Shown here in pieces: positions 51,158 through 59,447 of a stretch of 64,000 nt of DNA. The stretch spans positions 310,001-374,000 of the forward strand of contig NZ_WHNQ01000003.1 in assembly GCF_009362785.1 (NCBI RefSeq). The letters run 5' to 3'. A program made the position numbers and the translations under genes. Origin of the DNA: Paraburkholderia atlantica (GTDB lineage: Bacteria > Pseudomonadota > Gammaproteobacteria > Burkholderiales > Burkholderiaceae). The notes beneath the pieces were generated by a model. The model searched no databases. It saw nothing but the letters and a program-made list of their open reading frames with translations, and was not told the DNA's origin. Each line of letters starts with the position of its first letter. Position 1 is the stretch's first letter.

Positions 51158-51634
51158 ATGGTAGAAATCGAAACGGTTGGTCTGGGGATTCACTGGGAAG
51201 ATCTGCCCGTTGGACGCAAGTTCAAGACCGTAGGCCGGACGGTCACGGAAACGGATGTCGTGAATTTTGTTTCGGTGACCGGCATGCTGGAAGTCCTGTT
51301 CACCAACACCGAGTTTTTGCGCGAGCAGTCGGCCATCAAGGGCCGCGTCGCGCCGGGAGCGCTGGTGTTTACGCTCATGGAAGGACTACTCACGCAGGCC
51401 ACCATGCAGGGCGTCGGCTTTGCGTTCCTGAACATGGAGCTCGACATCAAAGGTCCGACCTACGTGGGCGACACGATCCATGTCGAATGCGAAGTGATCG
51501 AATGCCGGCCTAGCAAGGGCCGCCCCGGCCTCGGGCTCGTGCGCACCCGCAACCGCGTGATCAAGCAGGACGGCACCGAAGTGATGGTGTACACGCCGCT
51601 CAGGCTCGTTAAGGGCAAGGAGTACAAGGCCTGA
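51158..51634 (+). CDS. MaoC-like hotdog protein without the usual Asp/His
   Basis: 158 aa, single hotdog domain: WEDLPVGRKFKTVGRTVTET, DVVNFVSVTGMLEVLFTNTE, VAPGALVFTLMEGLLTQAT and GDTIHVECEVIECRPSKGRP. In hydratases the stretch after TG carries a catalytic Asp and His (GDxNPxH). Here it reads TGMLEVLFTN, so neither is present. It is positioned where a cyclohexene-carboxyl-CoA hydratase (BadK role) would be expected, but BadK is a crotonase. It may be a hydratase using other residues, a thioesterase, or a binding partner. Confidence 0.85.
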   Translation: MVEIETVGLGIHWEDLPVGRKFKTVGRTVTETDVVNFVSVTGMLEVLFTNTEFLREQSAIKGRVAPGALVFTLMEGLLTQATMQGVGFAFLNMELDIKGPTYVGDTIHVECEVIECRPSKGRPGLGLVRTRNRVIKQDGTEVMVYTPLRLVKGKEYKA

Positions 51635-51636
51635 GC

Positions 51637-52890
51637 ATGGAAAATCCACAACAACCCCTCGAACAGGCGACCGGCCCGTTAGCCGGTGTCCGCGTGATCG
51701 ATCTGACCATCAACGTGCTCGGTCCGGTCGCCACGCAGTTGCTCGGCGACATGGGCGCGGACGTCATCAAGATCGAACCGCCCGAAGGCGACCAGAACCG
51801 CAAGAACGGTCCCGGCCGCAATCCCGACATGGCCGTGTTCTATACGATCATGAACCGCAACAAGCGGAGCGTGATCCTGAACCTCAAGCAGGCCGAATGC
51901 CGCGAAGCGCTGCTCAAGCTCGTCGAGACCGCCGACGTGATCGTGCACAGCATGCGCCCGAGCGCCGCTGAGCGCCTCGGCATCGACTATGAGACCGTGC
52001 GGGCGCGCAATCCGCGCATCGTCTACGCGTCGGGCGCCGGCTATCGAATCGACGGTCCCTACAAGGACCGCCCCGCTTTCGATGACGTGATCCAGGGCGA
52101 GAGCGGCATCGCCGCGATGAACCGCGACACGGACGGCTCGCCGCGCTACTTCCCCACCGTGATCGTCGACAAGTTCTGCGGCTACGTGCTGGCGTCTTCG
52201 ATCGGCATGGCGCTCTATCACCGTGAGCGGACCGGTGTCGGCCAACTCGTGCATGTGCCGATGTTCGAGACGATGCTGCAATTCAATCTGTTCGAGCATC
52301 TTTGGGAAGGTGCGCTGGGCTCCAATGACGGAACCGGTCTCGGCTATCCGCGCATGTTCTCGCCGCACCGTCGGCCCTACGCGACAAAAGACGGGCATAT
52401 CTGCCTGCTCGCCGTGAACAACGAGCAATGGCGCCGCGTGCTGTGCGCAATCGATGCCGCGCATCTGCTCGATGACCCACGCTTCTGTCACATGACCGAG
52501 CGCATGCGCAATATCAACGAACTGTACCGCATCGTCGGCGACGCCATTCGCAACAAGACGACCGCGGAATGGAACGCGATCTTCGCGTCCGCCGACGTTC
52601 CGCACGGCCCGGTACGCGACCTGAAAGACCTGATGCACGACGCGTACATCAAGGAGACCGGCTTCTTCCAGCGCTTCGAGCACCCAACCGAAGGCGACAT
52701 GGTCATGACTTCGATACCGGTGCACTTTTCCGAGTCGCCCGGCAACGTTCGATATCTGCCGCCGAATCTCGGCGAGCACAGCATTCAGGTTCTGGTCGAA
52801 GCGGGTTACAGCGAAGAGGAAGCCAGCGCGCTGTTCGCCCGGGCCACGGGAAAAGCCGACGAAGTTTCTGAAGCGCTCAGCAAGGATTAA
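51637..52890 (+). CDS. Family III CoA-transferase (CaiB/BaiF)
   Basis: 417 aa. PLAGVRVIDLTINVLGPVAT at the N-terminus, MGADVIKIEPPEGDQNRKNG and the catalytic-Asp region PTVIVDKFCGYVLASSIGMA are typical of the CoA-transferases. Racemase His/Asp motifs are not seen, unlike the gene at 43397. It could transfer CoA between the incoming ring acid and succinyl- or a product CoA ester, saving ATP. It is 2 nt downstream of the hotdog gene. Confidence 0.9.
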   Translation: MENPQQPLEQATGPLAGVRVIDLTINVLGPVATQLLGDMGADVIKIEPPEGDQNRKNGPGRNPDMAVFYTIMNRNKRSVILNLKQAECREALLKLVETADVIVHSMRPSAAERLGIDYETVRARNPRIVYASGAGYRIDGPYKDRPAFDDVIQGESGIAAMNRDTDGSPRYFPTVIVDKFCGYVLASSIGMALYHRERTGVGQLVHVPMFETMLQFNLFEHLWEGALGSNDGTGLGYPRMFSPHRRPYATKDGHICLLAVNNEQWRRVLCAIDAAHLLDDPRFCHMTERMRNINELYRIVGDAIRNKTTAEWNAIFASADVPHGPVRDLKDLMHDAYIKETGFFQRFEHPTEGDMVMTSIPVHFSESPGNVRYLPPNLGEHSIQVLVEAGYSEEEASALFARATGKADEVSEALSKD

Positions 52891-52928
52891 CTGGCGCGAA
52901 GGCGCCTCGCATATTACGGAGGGAATCA

Positions 52929-53693
52929 ATGAAGGGGCTCAAAGAGAAGGTCGTCATCGTCACCGGCGCCGCAGGTGGGATCGGAACAGCCATCAGCAAG
53001 CGCTTCGGCGAGGAAGGCTCGACCGTCGCGCTGTTCGATCTGAACGAAGAAGGCGCGGCGCGTGTCGCGGCGCAAATCGAAGCAGCGGGCGGCAAGGCGC
53101 GCGCGTACCGTGTCGACATCACGGATCACGAAGGCGTGCATGCCGCGGTGGCGAGAGTCGAGGAAGAACTGGGACCGATCGAGGTTCTCGTCAACAACGC
53201 CGGCTGGGACATGGGCGCATTCTTCCTGCAAACCGAGAAGCCATTCTGGGACAAGGTGGTCGCGATCAATCTGTACGGGCCGCTGAACATGCACCATGCC
53301 GTGCTGCGACGGATGTCCGAGCGCGGCCGTGGCCGCGTCGTCAATATCTCGTCGGACGCGGGACGCGTGGGCTCCTCGATGGAGGCGGTGTACTCGTTCT
53401 GCAAGGGCGGCCTGATTGCATTCACGAAGACGATGGCGCGCGAAATGGCTCGCCAGATGATTCCCGTCAACGTCGTTTGCCCGGGTCCCACCGCGACCCC
53501 TCTTCTCGACAACCTTGCGCAAGGCGAGAAAGGCGAGCGCATCAAGGCGGCTCTCGTGAAGGCCGTACCGTTCGGCCGCATGGGTGAACCTGGCGACATC
53601 CCGGGCGTGGTTGCCTTCCTCGCGAGTGACGACGCGGCTTTCATCAGCGGCCAGGTCATCAGCGTGTCTGGCGGTTTGACGATGGCCGGCTAA
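52929..53693 (+). CDS. badH: 2-hydroxycyclohexanecarboxyl-CoA dehydrogenase (BadH-type SDR)
   Basis: 254 aa. The SDR core (VTGAAGGIGTAISKRFGEEG, VLVNNAGWDMGAF) and the active site SSDAGRVGSSMEAVYSFCKG match the BadH pattern of Rhodopseudomonas palustris throughout. Other shared stretches are LNMHHAVLRRM, VVCPGPTATPLL and the ending SVSGGLTM-x-G. It oxidises 2-hydroxycyclohexane-1-carboxyl-CoA to the 2-keto ester. The gene directly precedes the ring-opening hydrolase BadI, as expected. Strong GGAGGG ribosome site. Substrate variants with ring substituents are possible. Confidence 0.9.
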   Translation: MKGLKEKVVIVTGAAGGIGTAISKRFGEEGSTVALFDLNEEGAARVAAQIEAAGGKARAYRVDITDHEGVHAAVARVEEELGPIEVLVNNAGWDMGAFFLQTEKPFWDKVVAINLYGPLNMHHAVLRRMSERGRGRVVNISSDAGRVGSSMEAVYSFCKGGLIAFTKTMAREMARQMIPVNVVCPGPTATPLLDNLAQGEKGERIKAALVKAVPFGRMGEPGDIPGVVAFLASDDAAFISGQVISVSGGLTMAG

Positions 53694-53736
53694 AAGGCAC
53701 CGCTACCGCAAACAACCAACAACATTGGAATACGAC

Positions 53737-54513
53737 ATGGAATTCAAGGACATCGGCTATCAGGAGGCGGATGGGGTCGCGACGATCACCATCAATCGCC
53801 CGAAGGTCTACAACGCATTCAGCGCCAACACCGTCGAAGAGCTCATCAAGGCCTTCGGCCTCGCGGGATGGAACAAGGATATCGGCGTCGTGGTGCTCAC
53901 CGGTGCCGGCGACAAGGCATTCTGCACGGGCGGCGACCAGTCCGGCGACGGCTACAACGGGCGTGGCACCGTCGGCCTGCCGATCGAGGAACTGCAAAGC
54001 ATCATCCGCGACATTCCGAAGCCAGTGATTGCCCGCGTGAACGGCTACGCAATCGGCGGCGGCAACGTGCTCGTGACGATCTGCGATCTCGCCATCGCTT
54101 CCGAGACCGCGATCTTCGGCCAGGTCGGCCCGAAGGTCGGGTCGGTCGATCCGGGTTTCGGCACCGCATACCTCGCGCGCATCGTCGGCGAGAAGCGCGC
54201 GCGGGAAATCTGGTATCTGTGCCGCAAATACAGCGCGAAACAGGCACTCGACTGGGGTCTCATCAATGCCGTCGTGCCGCCCGATCAGCTCGACGCCGAA
54301 ACGAAGAAGATGTGTGACGAGATCCTGCAGATGAGTCCCACCGCTATTGCGCTGGCGAAGCGTTCGTTCAATATCGACACCGAGAATATCCGCGGTATCG
54401 GCGCATTCGCAATGCAGGCGCTCGCGATGTACTACGACACGGACGAATCGAAGGAAGGCGGCAATGCATTCCGCGAAAAACGTAAGCCGGAGTTCCGCAA
54501 GTACGTGAAATAA
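53737..54513 (+). CDS. badI: 2-ketocyclohexanecarboxyl-CoA hydrolase (BadI-type crotonase)
   Basis: 258 aa from the ATG at 53737; an in-frame TTG at 53725 has no support. Crotonase of the MenB/BadI branch: GAGDKAFCTGGDQSGDGYNG (oxyanion hole), VNGYAIGGGNVLVTICDLAI, IFGQVGPKVGSVDPGFGTAY and the ending AFREKRKPEFRKYVK. It matches BadI nearly block for block. BadI hydrolytically opens the 2-ketocyclohexane ring to pimeloyl-CoA, so this gene shows the substrate is degraded through a six-membered alicyclic ring. Last gene of block G, followed by a hairpin. Confidence 0.92.
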   Translation: MEFKDIGYQEADGVATITINRPKVYNAFSANTVEELIKAFGLAGWNKDIGVVVLTGAGDKAFCTGGDQSGDGYNGRGTVGLPIEELQSIIRDIPKPVIARVNGYAIGGGNVLVTICDLAIASETAIFGQVGPKVGSVDPGFGTAYLARIVGEKRAREIWYLCRKYSAKQALDWGLINAVVPPDQLDAETKKMCDEILQMSPTAIALAKRSFNIDTENIRGIGAFAMQALAMYYDTDESKEGGNAFREKRKPEFRKYVK

Positions 54514-54527
54514 CAGAAAGAAGAAGC

Positions 54528-54561
54528 GTGGGCGACGGCGTGCGAACCGCCGCCCGCCCAC
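54528..54561 (+). terminator. Bulged GC hairpin after badI
   Basis: GTGGGCG (54528-54534) pairs with CGCCCAC (54555-54561), with an inner GGCG/CGCC extension after a 2-nt bulge. It starts 14 nt beyond the badI stop. The U-run is poor (CTCATTTC), so termination strength is uncertain. The remaining 200 bp to the next gene show nothing recognisable. Confidence 0.45.
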
Positions 54562-54774
54562 CTCATTTCAAATTCCGCATGATTGCATCGATCGTGAGGC
54601 GCCCGGAAGCGCTTGTAGTTCCATGCCTGGTTGATCCGCCCTCGTTCGGCAACCTCTCCCCGAACTAACCAACGTCGGGCTCTCTTTTGTCACCCAGACG
54701 GCGCCATCGACCTTCATTCTGTGGCGTGAACGCCGTCGTCGCGCCCGCGCCCGACATATCCCGCATACGACGAA

Positions 54775-55857
54775 TCAGTCAGCCGCGGGCAGCAGCTTCA
54801 GCGAATCCATGTCGATCACAAACCGATAACGCACATCGCTTTTGAGCAAACGCTCGTATGCACGATTGATATCTTGCATCCTGATCATTTCCACATCGCA
54901 ATTGATATTGTGTGCCGCGCAGAAGTCCAGCATTTCCTGCATCTGCTCCACGCCCCCAATCGCGGAACCCGCTATGGATCTCCGCCCCGTCACCAGCAGA
55001 CCGCTGTGAACAGGCGGCGCAATGGGGCCGATCAAGCCAACGAGAACAAGCGTGCCGTTCAACCGTAACGTGGAAAGGTAGGGATTCAGGTCATGCGGGG
55101 TCGGGATGGTATCGACAATCAGATCGAATTGCCCCGTGGCAAGTCCGATCTGTGCCGCGTCGCTGAATATGAGCACGTGGTCGGCACCGAGACGCCGGGC
55201 CTCCTGCTCTTTGCCAGCATTACGCGTAATCAGCGTAACTTCAGCGCCCATCGCCTTGGCGAATTTCAGTGCCATATGGCCTAGCCCTCCAAGACCGACA
55301 ACAGCAACCTTGTCGCTTGGGCCGACATTCCAGTGGCGCAACGGTGAATAGCTCGTGATTCCCGCGCATAACAACGGCGCAGCGGCTTTGGGGTCCAGGC
55401 CGTCCGGAATTCGCAAAACGAACTTCTCGGAGACAACGATCCGCTCGGAGTAGCCGCCGTACGTCGGCGACCCATCGTGTCGATCGACACCGTTGTAGGT
55501 CGGCGTAGGCCTATTTAAACAATATTGCTCTTCGCCTTCGCAGCACGGTGAACAGTCGCCACAGGAATCGGCGAGGCAGCCAACACCAACGATATCACCC
55601 GCCTTGAATCGGCTCACCGACGCACCGACATCGATAACCCGACCGATGATTTCATGTCCAGGAACAACCGGATAGCGGGTATTGCCCCAGTCGTTATGCG
55701 CTTGATGAAGATCAGAGTGGCACACACCGCAGTACTGGATATCGATGACTACGTCGTCGATCCGAGCATGACGCCGGGGGAATCGAAAAGGAGCGAGAGC
55801 GGCCCCGGGAGCGGTGGCCGCGTAGCCATTAATAATATCTGCCATGGAATCCCTCAT
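54775..55857 (-). CDS. Zinc-dependent alcohol dehydrogenase (YahK/cinnamyl-ADH type)
   Basis: 360 aa from the ATG at 55857, which has a strong AAAGGAG ribosome site; the Met at 55845 is an alternative. MDR family with zinc ligands: catalytic Cys/His in CGVCHSDLHQAHNDWG and GHEIIGRV, structural cysteines in GCLADSCGDCSPCCEGEEQYC region. The NADP site is VGLGGLGHMALKFAKAMGAE. Such enzymes reduce aldehydes broadly. Isolated between blocks G and H; its part in the pathway is unclear. Confidence 0.93.
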   Translation of the reverse strand: MRDSMADIINGYAATAPGAALAPFRFPRRHARIDDVVIDIQYCGVCHSDLHQAHNDWGNTRYPVVPGHEIIGRVIDVGASVSRFKAGDIVGVGCLADSCGDCSPCCEGEEQYCLNRPTPTYNGVDRHDGSPTYGGYSERIVVSEKFVLRIPDGLDPKAAAPLLCAGITSYSPLRHWNVGPSDKVAVVGLGGLGHMALKFAKAMGAEVTLITRNAGKEQEARRLGADHVLIFSDAAQIGLATGQFDLIVDTIPTPHDLNPYLSTLRLNGTLVLVGLIGPIAPPVHSGLLVTGRRSIAGSAIGGVEQMQEMLDFCAAHNINCDVEMIRMQDINRAYERLLKSDVRYRFVIDMDSLKLLPAAD

Positions 55858-55920
55858 CAGGAATCTCCTTTGCTTTGCTGGCCAACACATTCGTCCCCTT
55901 CGATGAACAGATCTGCCAAA

Positions 55921-55942
55921 CGGCGCTCCCTATTTAGCGCCG
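55921..55942 (-). terminator. Stem-loop after the unknown gene
   Basis: CGGCGCT (55921-55927) pairs with AGCGCCG (55936-55942), 8-nt loop; on the minus strand TTTGG follows. It lies 23 nt after the stop of the 354-aa gene and before the ADH ribosome site, so it is a weak terminator. Confidence 0.45.
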
Positions 55943-55965
55943 CTGGCCGCGCGATTGAGGTGGTT

Positions 55966-57030
55966 TCAATATTTGCGGAAGTTCACGCCAACTCGCGTAC
56001 CCAAATCCGGTAGCCGGTTGACCGGCCGGTCGCCGTGCTCGGGTGCCGCCTCTCCCCACGCGAACCAAACGTCGGGTTCGCGTGTATCGCCAACGCGGCG
56101 CCAGCGGCCGTCCACCTGGGGGTTCTTCAATGTCCCGAGACCGACCAGGCGCCCTTTCGGGTCCGGAATGAACTCCCACTCATCACCGAATGCGGAGTAT
56201 CGGATGCCTTCCTGCCAATAGCCGTTCGCGCCGAAGTCGACCTTGCCTGTGACGTCGTAGGTGTAGCGCACCTCTCCCTTCTCATTGCCGAGAATCGCAA
56301 ATCCGAACATGTCATTGCCGAGCGTGAAGTGCCCGAAGTCGATACTTCCATCCTTGTAGCGCGTCGCCCATGTGTACCAAATCAGTTCCAGCTTTTCCTG
56401 CACGAGGGCGTCTTTCGTCTTGTAGATCTCACCGCCTTCGTACATATAGATCGGGTCGAAGCCGATCATGCCGCGCACCTTTTTGCCGAGAATCGTCCCT
56501 TCCATCTCGAAGATATTGGCGACGTAGTACATGCCGGCGTCGCGTCCCGGCAGATACCAGTGCATGCCGGGCTTGACGAGCCTGCCCTCGATATCCATGC
56601 CGTTTTCTTCGTACCAGCTACATTCGTCCGGCGTCCAGGTCACGTGGAAGCGGTTGCCTGGCGCCTGCGGATGGCTTCGCCAGTGGATGCGCTCACCTTC
56701 CAGCGTTTTCGAACAGCCGTCGTTCGGCACGGAGTTCTTTCCGACCGGATGCATGTGCATGCCGTCTTGATGTCCGAGCGTCGTACAAAGATAGAAGCGC
56801 CGCCGGGTGTCCTTCGCGTCCGTCTGCAGACCAGCTGGGACCCGGCGCATGGGGCAGTAAATTTCGCCATCTTCATCGCGGAAAGTGCCCCACAGATAGA
56901 GCGCCTCGGGCGGCATCCCGAAGTAGGCGCGGTTGGACATCATGTCCTCGATGGTCGGCTCGAAGGCACTGACGAGAGGCTGCCAGCCGAAGTCGCCGCG
57001 GCGCGGCATGGTGGGTTTCGTGTCGCTCAT
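55966..57030 (-). CDS. Protein of unknown function, 354 aa
   Basis: I do not recognise a family with confidence. From the ATG at 57030 the protein has no signal peptide or membrane segment. It is rich in aromatic residues and beta-strand-like stretches (YLWGTFRDEDGEIYCPMRRV, HVTWTPDECSWYEENG, GMIGFDPIYMYEGGEI, DGSIDFGHFTLGNDMFGFAI), suggesting a lipocalin- or carotenoid-hydratase-like beta-barrel fold. Proteins of that shape in catabolic clusters are sometimes isomerases or hydratases for terpenoids and steroids. Its leader has a marked hairpin (57063-57096) and it is divergent from a GntR regulator. Confidence 0.75.
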   Translation of the reverse strand: MSDTKPTMPRRGDFGWQPLVSAFEPTIEDMMSNRAYFGMPPEALYLWGTFRDEDGEIYCPMRRVPAGLQTDAKDTRRRFYLCTTLGHQDGMHMHPVGKNSVPNDGCSKTLEGERIHWRSHPQAPGNRFHVTWTPDECSWYEENGMDIEGRLVKPGMHWYLPGRDAGMYYVANIFEMEGTILGKKVRGMIGFDPIYMYEGGEIYKTKDALVQEKLELIWYTWATRYKDGSIDFGHFTLGNDMFGFAILGNEKGEVRYTYDVTGKVDFGANGYWQEGIRYSAFGDEWEFIPDPKGRLVGLGTLKNPQVDGRWRRVGDTREPDVWFAWGEAAPEHGDRPVNRLPDLGTRVGVNFRKY

Positions 57031-57062
57031 GGTCGATTTCCCGGTCGCGATGATGGAATGGT

Positions 57063-57096
57063 TGGAGAGGCTCACTTTAAGTGTCGAGCCTCTCCA
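57063..57096 (-). promoter_or_regulatory. Leader hairpin with nested palindrome
   Basis: 11-bp perfect arms (57063-57073 and 57086-57096) enclose a second palindrome CACTT-T-AAGTG (57073-57083). It lies 33-66 nt upstream of the start of the 354-aa gene. It could be an operator, or an mRNA leader structure. Confidence 0.5.
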
Positions 57097-57233
57097 GGAA
57101 AAACCGGTTGATCCGATCTCTTCGCCATCCACACGCGCGACGCGAAGCGGGTGCTCCGGATTCTGGCTAACACGTTGATTTACATGCTTTCACTCGAGCC
57201 GGAAAGAACAAACCGCCTATCCAGCCTTAAACT

Positions 57234-57249
57234 TCGTTACTTGTAACGA
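57234..57249. promoter_or_regulatory. Palindrome TCGTTAC-TT-GTAACGA
   Basis: 16-bp perfect palindrome 41 bp upstream of the GntR start, in the divergent promoter with the 354-aa gene. GntR regulators bind such short palindromes, so it is a candidate autoregulatory operator. Confidence 0.5.
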
Positions 57250-57289
57250 TATGTGCGATATATTGAACACGATTCGTATATTTGTTGAG

Positions 57290-58237
57290 ATGGATCGAGA
57301 TATGGCAAAGTCGTCAGCGGAACGTGTCGCCGACTATCGCGCCCGCAAAAAGGCCGAGGGGATGGTGAGCCTGACGCTGGTCGTGCCGACAGCCGATGTC
57401 GCGCTCTTCAACCAGTTCGCCGCGCAACGGCGCGAAAAGCTGCGCGAGGGGAAGCACCCTGCCGACACCCCACGCCAGCAATGGCTTTCGATGCTGTCCG
57501 CGATGACGCCTGCGTCAGCCCCGCCCGCCGCGCCGCGACGCAAACGCAATGCGCTCGGCGCGCCTGTCACGCGCGCGCAGACGCTCTTCGTATCGATGCT
57601 GAAGCACATCATCGATCTGGGATGGCCCGCGGGACTGCCTCTCGGCTCCGAGCAGGAGTTAATGAAAGTTCATGGCGCAAGTCGCGCCGCGTTGCGCGGA
57701 GCGATCCGACTGCTCGAACACCACTCGATCGTGAGAATGCAACGCGGCATCGGCGGCGGTTTGATCGTCGCCCAACCGGACCTGAGCGCGACGATGCAGG
57801 CAGTCAGCGTCTATCTGGAGTATGCCGGCATTGCGCCGCGCGATATTCTCGCCACGCGTCGCACGCTCGAACTCGCCGCGCTGGATCTCGTCATAGAACG
57901 TCTCGACCGCGAAGGCGAGCATCGCCTGTGGGAACTAGTTGCGGCCGAGGCGCAACTCGACGGCCGCGCCGGCGCCGACGAGCTGCTGCGATTTCATTTT
58001 CTGCTGGCCGAACTTTCCGGCGATCCAGCCCTGCGCCTCTTCAACGGCATCGTCCTGCAATTAGCCGATGCGCATTCCACCTTTCACCGGCGAAGCCGCC
58101 CTGACCGCGACCGCGTCGTGGCGAGAATCAAGGAATACCATCGGGAGATCGCACGGGCAATCATCGCCCGCGACAGGAAACAGGCTCGCGGGCAGATTGC
58201 CGAGTACATCGCGGGCATCCGGACCTGGCTCGAGTAG
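57290..58237 (+). CDS. FadR-type GntR regulator with N-terminal extension
   Basis: 315 aa from the ATG at 57290; the next Met at 57302 is also possible. The winged helix is not at the N-terminus but at about residues 105-165 (GWPAGLPLGSEQELMKVHGA...ALRGAIRLLEHHSIVRMQ). The FCD-type helical domain follows (ATRRTLELAALDLVIERLDR, LLRFHFLLAELSGDPALRL). Ahead of it, SSAERVADYRARKKAEGMVSLT resembles the start of small ribbon-helix-helix proteins. It is transcribed away from the unknown 354-aa gene, a likely target. The effector may be a carboxylate or CoA ester. Confidence 0.85.
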   Translation: MDRDMAKSSAERVADYRARKKAEGMVSLTLVVPTADVALFNQFAAQRREKLREGKHPADTPRQQWLSMLSAMTPASAPPAAPRRKRNALGAPVTRAQTLFVSMLKHIIDLGWPAGLPLGSEQELMKVHGASRAALRGAIRLLEHHSIVRMQRGIGGGLIVAQPDLSATMQAVSVYLEYAGIAPRDILATRRTLELAALDLVIERLDREGEHRLWELVAAEAQLDGRAGADELLRFHFLLAELSGDPALRLFNGIVLQLADAHSTFHRRSRPDRDRVVARIKEYHREIARAIIARDRKQARGQIAEYIAGIRTWLE

Positions 58238-58258
58238 TGAGTGGCCACGCTGGCCGCT

Positions 58259-59410
58259 TCAACGATCGCCGATCTCGATCCATCGTCCGCTGCGGCCGGA
58301 CTCGATCACCGCCTCCACCACCCGGTGCGCGTGGGCAGCCTCTTCGAAGCTCGGCGATGGGGTGCGCTCGTGCTTGATGGCCTCGAGCATGTCGTGAAAC
58401 ATCCAGCCCATCGACACCATGTAGGAAGGCGCATTCTGTTTCGAGAACCCCGTTCCCGGCACTGCGAAATAGTGCTCTGGCGTTTCGAGCCACTCACCTG
58501 CCGCCGTGCCGAACTCGAACGGCTCCGGCTTGCTTGCATAGAGACGTGACGAAATGCCGTCGCCGAACGTAGGATCGACATAGAGCAGGCGTCCTTTCGT
58601 TCCCCACAATTCGGCACGAATGCCCGGGCCGTCGGCGACTGCCCAGCTTGTCTGGATCGTTCCCAACGCGCCGTTTTCCATGCGCAGCACGCCGCAGCCG
58701 AGATCGGCCGTTTCTGGCGCGTACGTGCTACCGTCCGGCAATCGCCATTGCTTGATGCCCGTTGTGTCCGCCCCGGTCGCCGCCTTCACACGCCCGAGCA
58801 ATGGCATCAGAAACAGGACCATGTGGCTGCCGAAATTGCGCCATGCGCTGCCGCCGCTTGCGGATTCGGCTAACCACTTGTAGGGCGACACGCCGCCGCC
58901 AGGATAGGAGGCGTGGGGATAAATGAAACCATCGTGGTTACGCAATGGCTGAAGAAGCTGGAAGTTGAAACCGAGCGGCTCGCCAAGGAAGCCCTCTGAA
59001 ACAAGCTTCAGCATGTGCATTGCCGCGGGTACCCAGCGGAACTGCGCGTCGACGACACCGACCAGTCCTTTTTTCGCAGCCAGTTCGCTCTGCGCGAGCG
59101 CATGTTCCGTATCGACTGCGAACGGCAGCGCGTCATAGACGTGCTTGCCCGCGTTGAGCGCGGCCATCACCATGTCATAGCGATACGAAGGCCGGCTGCC
59201 GACATCGATGATGTCCAGAGTGGGATCGGCGACGAGATCCGCGACGTCCCAATAGGCGCGCGGCACACCGAAGGCTTGCGCCGCTGCTTCGGCGGTCTCG
59301 CGGTGCGCGGTGCAGACTGCCGCCACCTCCACATCCGGCAATAGCCGCCAGGCGCTGCCGTGCACTTTCAGGCTCCAGTTGGCGCCGATGATGCCGATTC
59401 TGCGTGTCAC
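58259..59410 (-). CDS. Gfo/Idh/MocA-family oxidoreductase
   Basis: 383 aa with a GTG start (59408-59410) after GGAGAAACGATC. N-terminal Rossmann fold IGIIGANWSLKVHGSAWRLL, followed by EAAAQAFGVPRAYWDV and the Gfo/Idh block ALNAGKHVYDALPFAVD. In classical members the catalytic EKP Lys is present after GKHV; here the corresponding segment reads DALPF, so the Lys is missing. C-terminal domain is the expected alpha/beta dimerisation unit. A dehydrogenase for a polyol, sugar-like or cyclic diol substrate is conceivable. Confidence 0.86.
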   Translation of the reverse strand: MTRRIGIIGANWSLKVHGSAWRLLPDVEVAAVCTAHRETAEAAAQAFGVPRAYWDVADLVADPTLDIIDVGSRPSYRYDMVMAALNAGKHVYDALPFAVDTEHALAQSELAAKKGLVGVVDAQFRWVPAAMHMLKLVSEGFLGEPLGFNFQLLQPLRNHDGFIYPHASYPGGGVSPYKWLAESASGGSAWRNFGSHMVLFLMPLLGRVKAATGADTTGIKQWRLPDGSTYAPETADLGCGVLRMENGALGTIQTSWAVADGPGIRAELWGTKGRLLYVDPTFGDGISSRLYASKPEPFEFGTAAGEWLETPEHYFAVPGTGFSKQNAPSYMVSMGWMFHDMLEAIKHERTPSPSFEEAAHAHRVVEAVIESGRSGRWIEIGDR

Positions 59411-59447
59411 GATCGTTTCTCCATGTCTCGTTGCTCCCTGTCGTTGG

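Noticed and set aside
51679..52929. 416-codon minus-strand frame opposite the CoA-transferase
   Set aside because: Shadow frame of a conserved gene; no family pattern.
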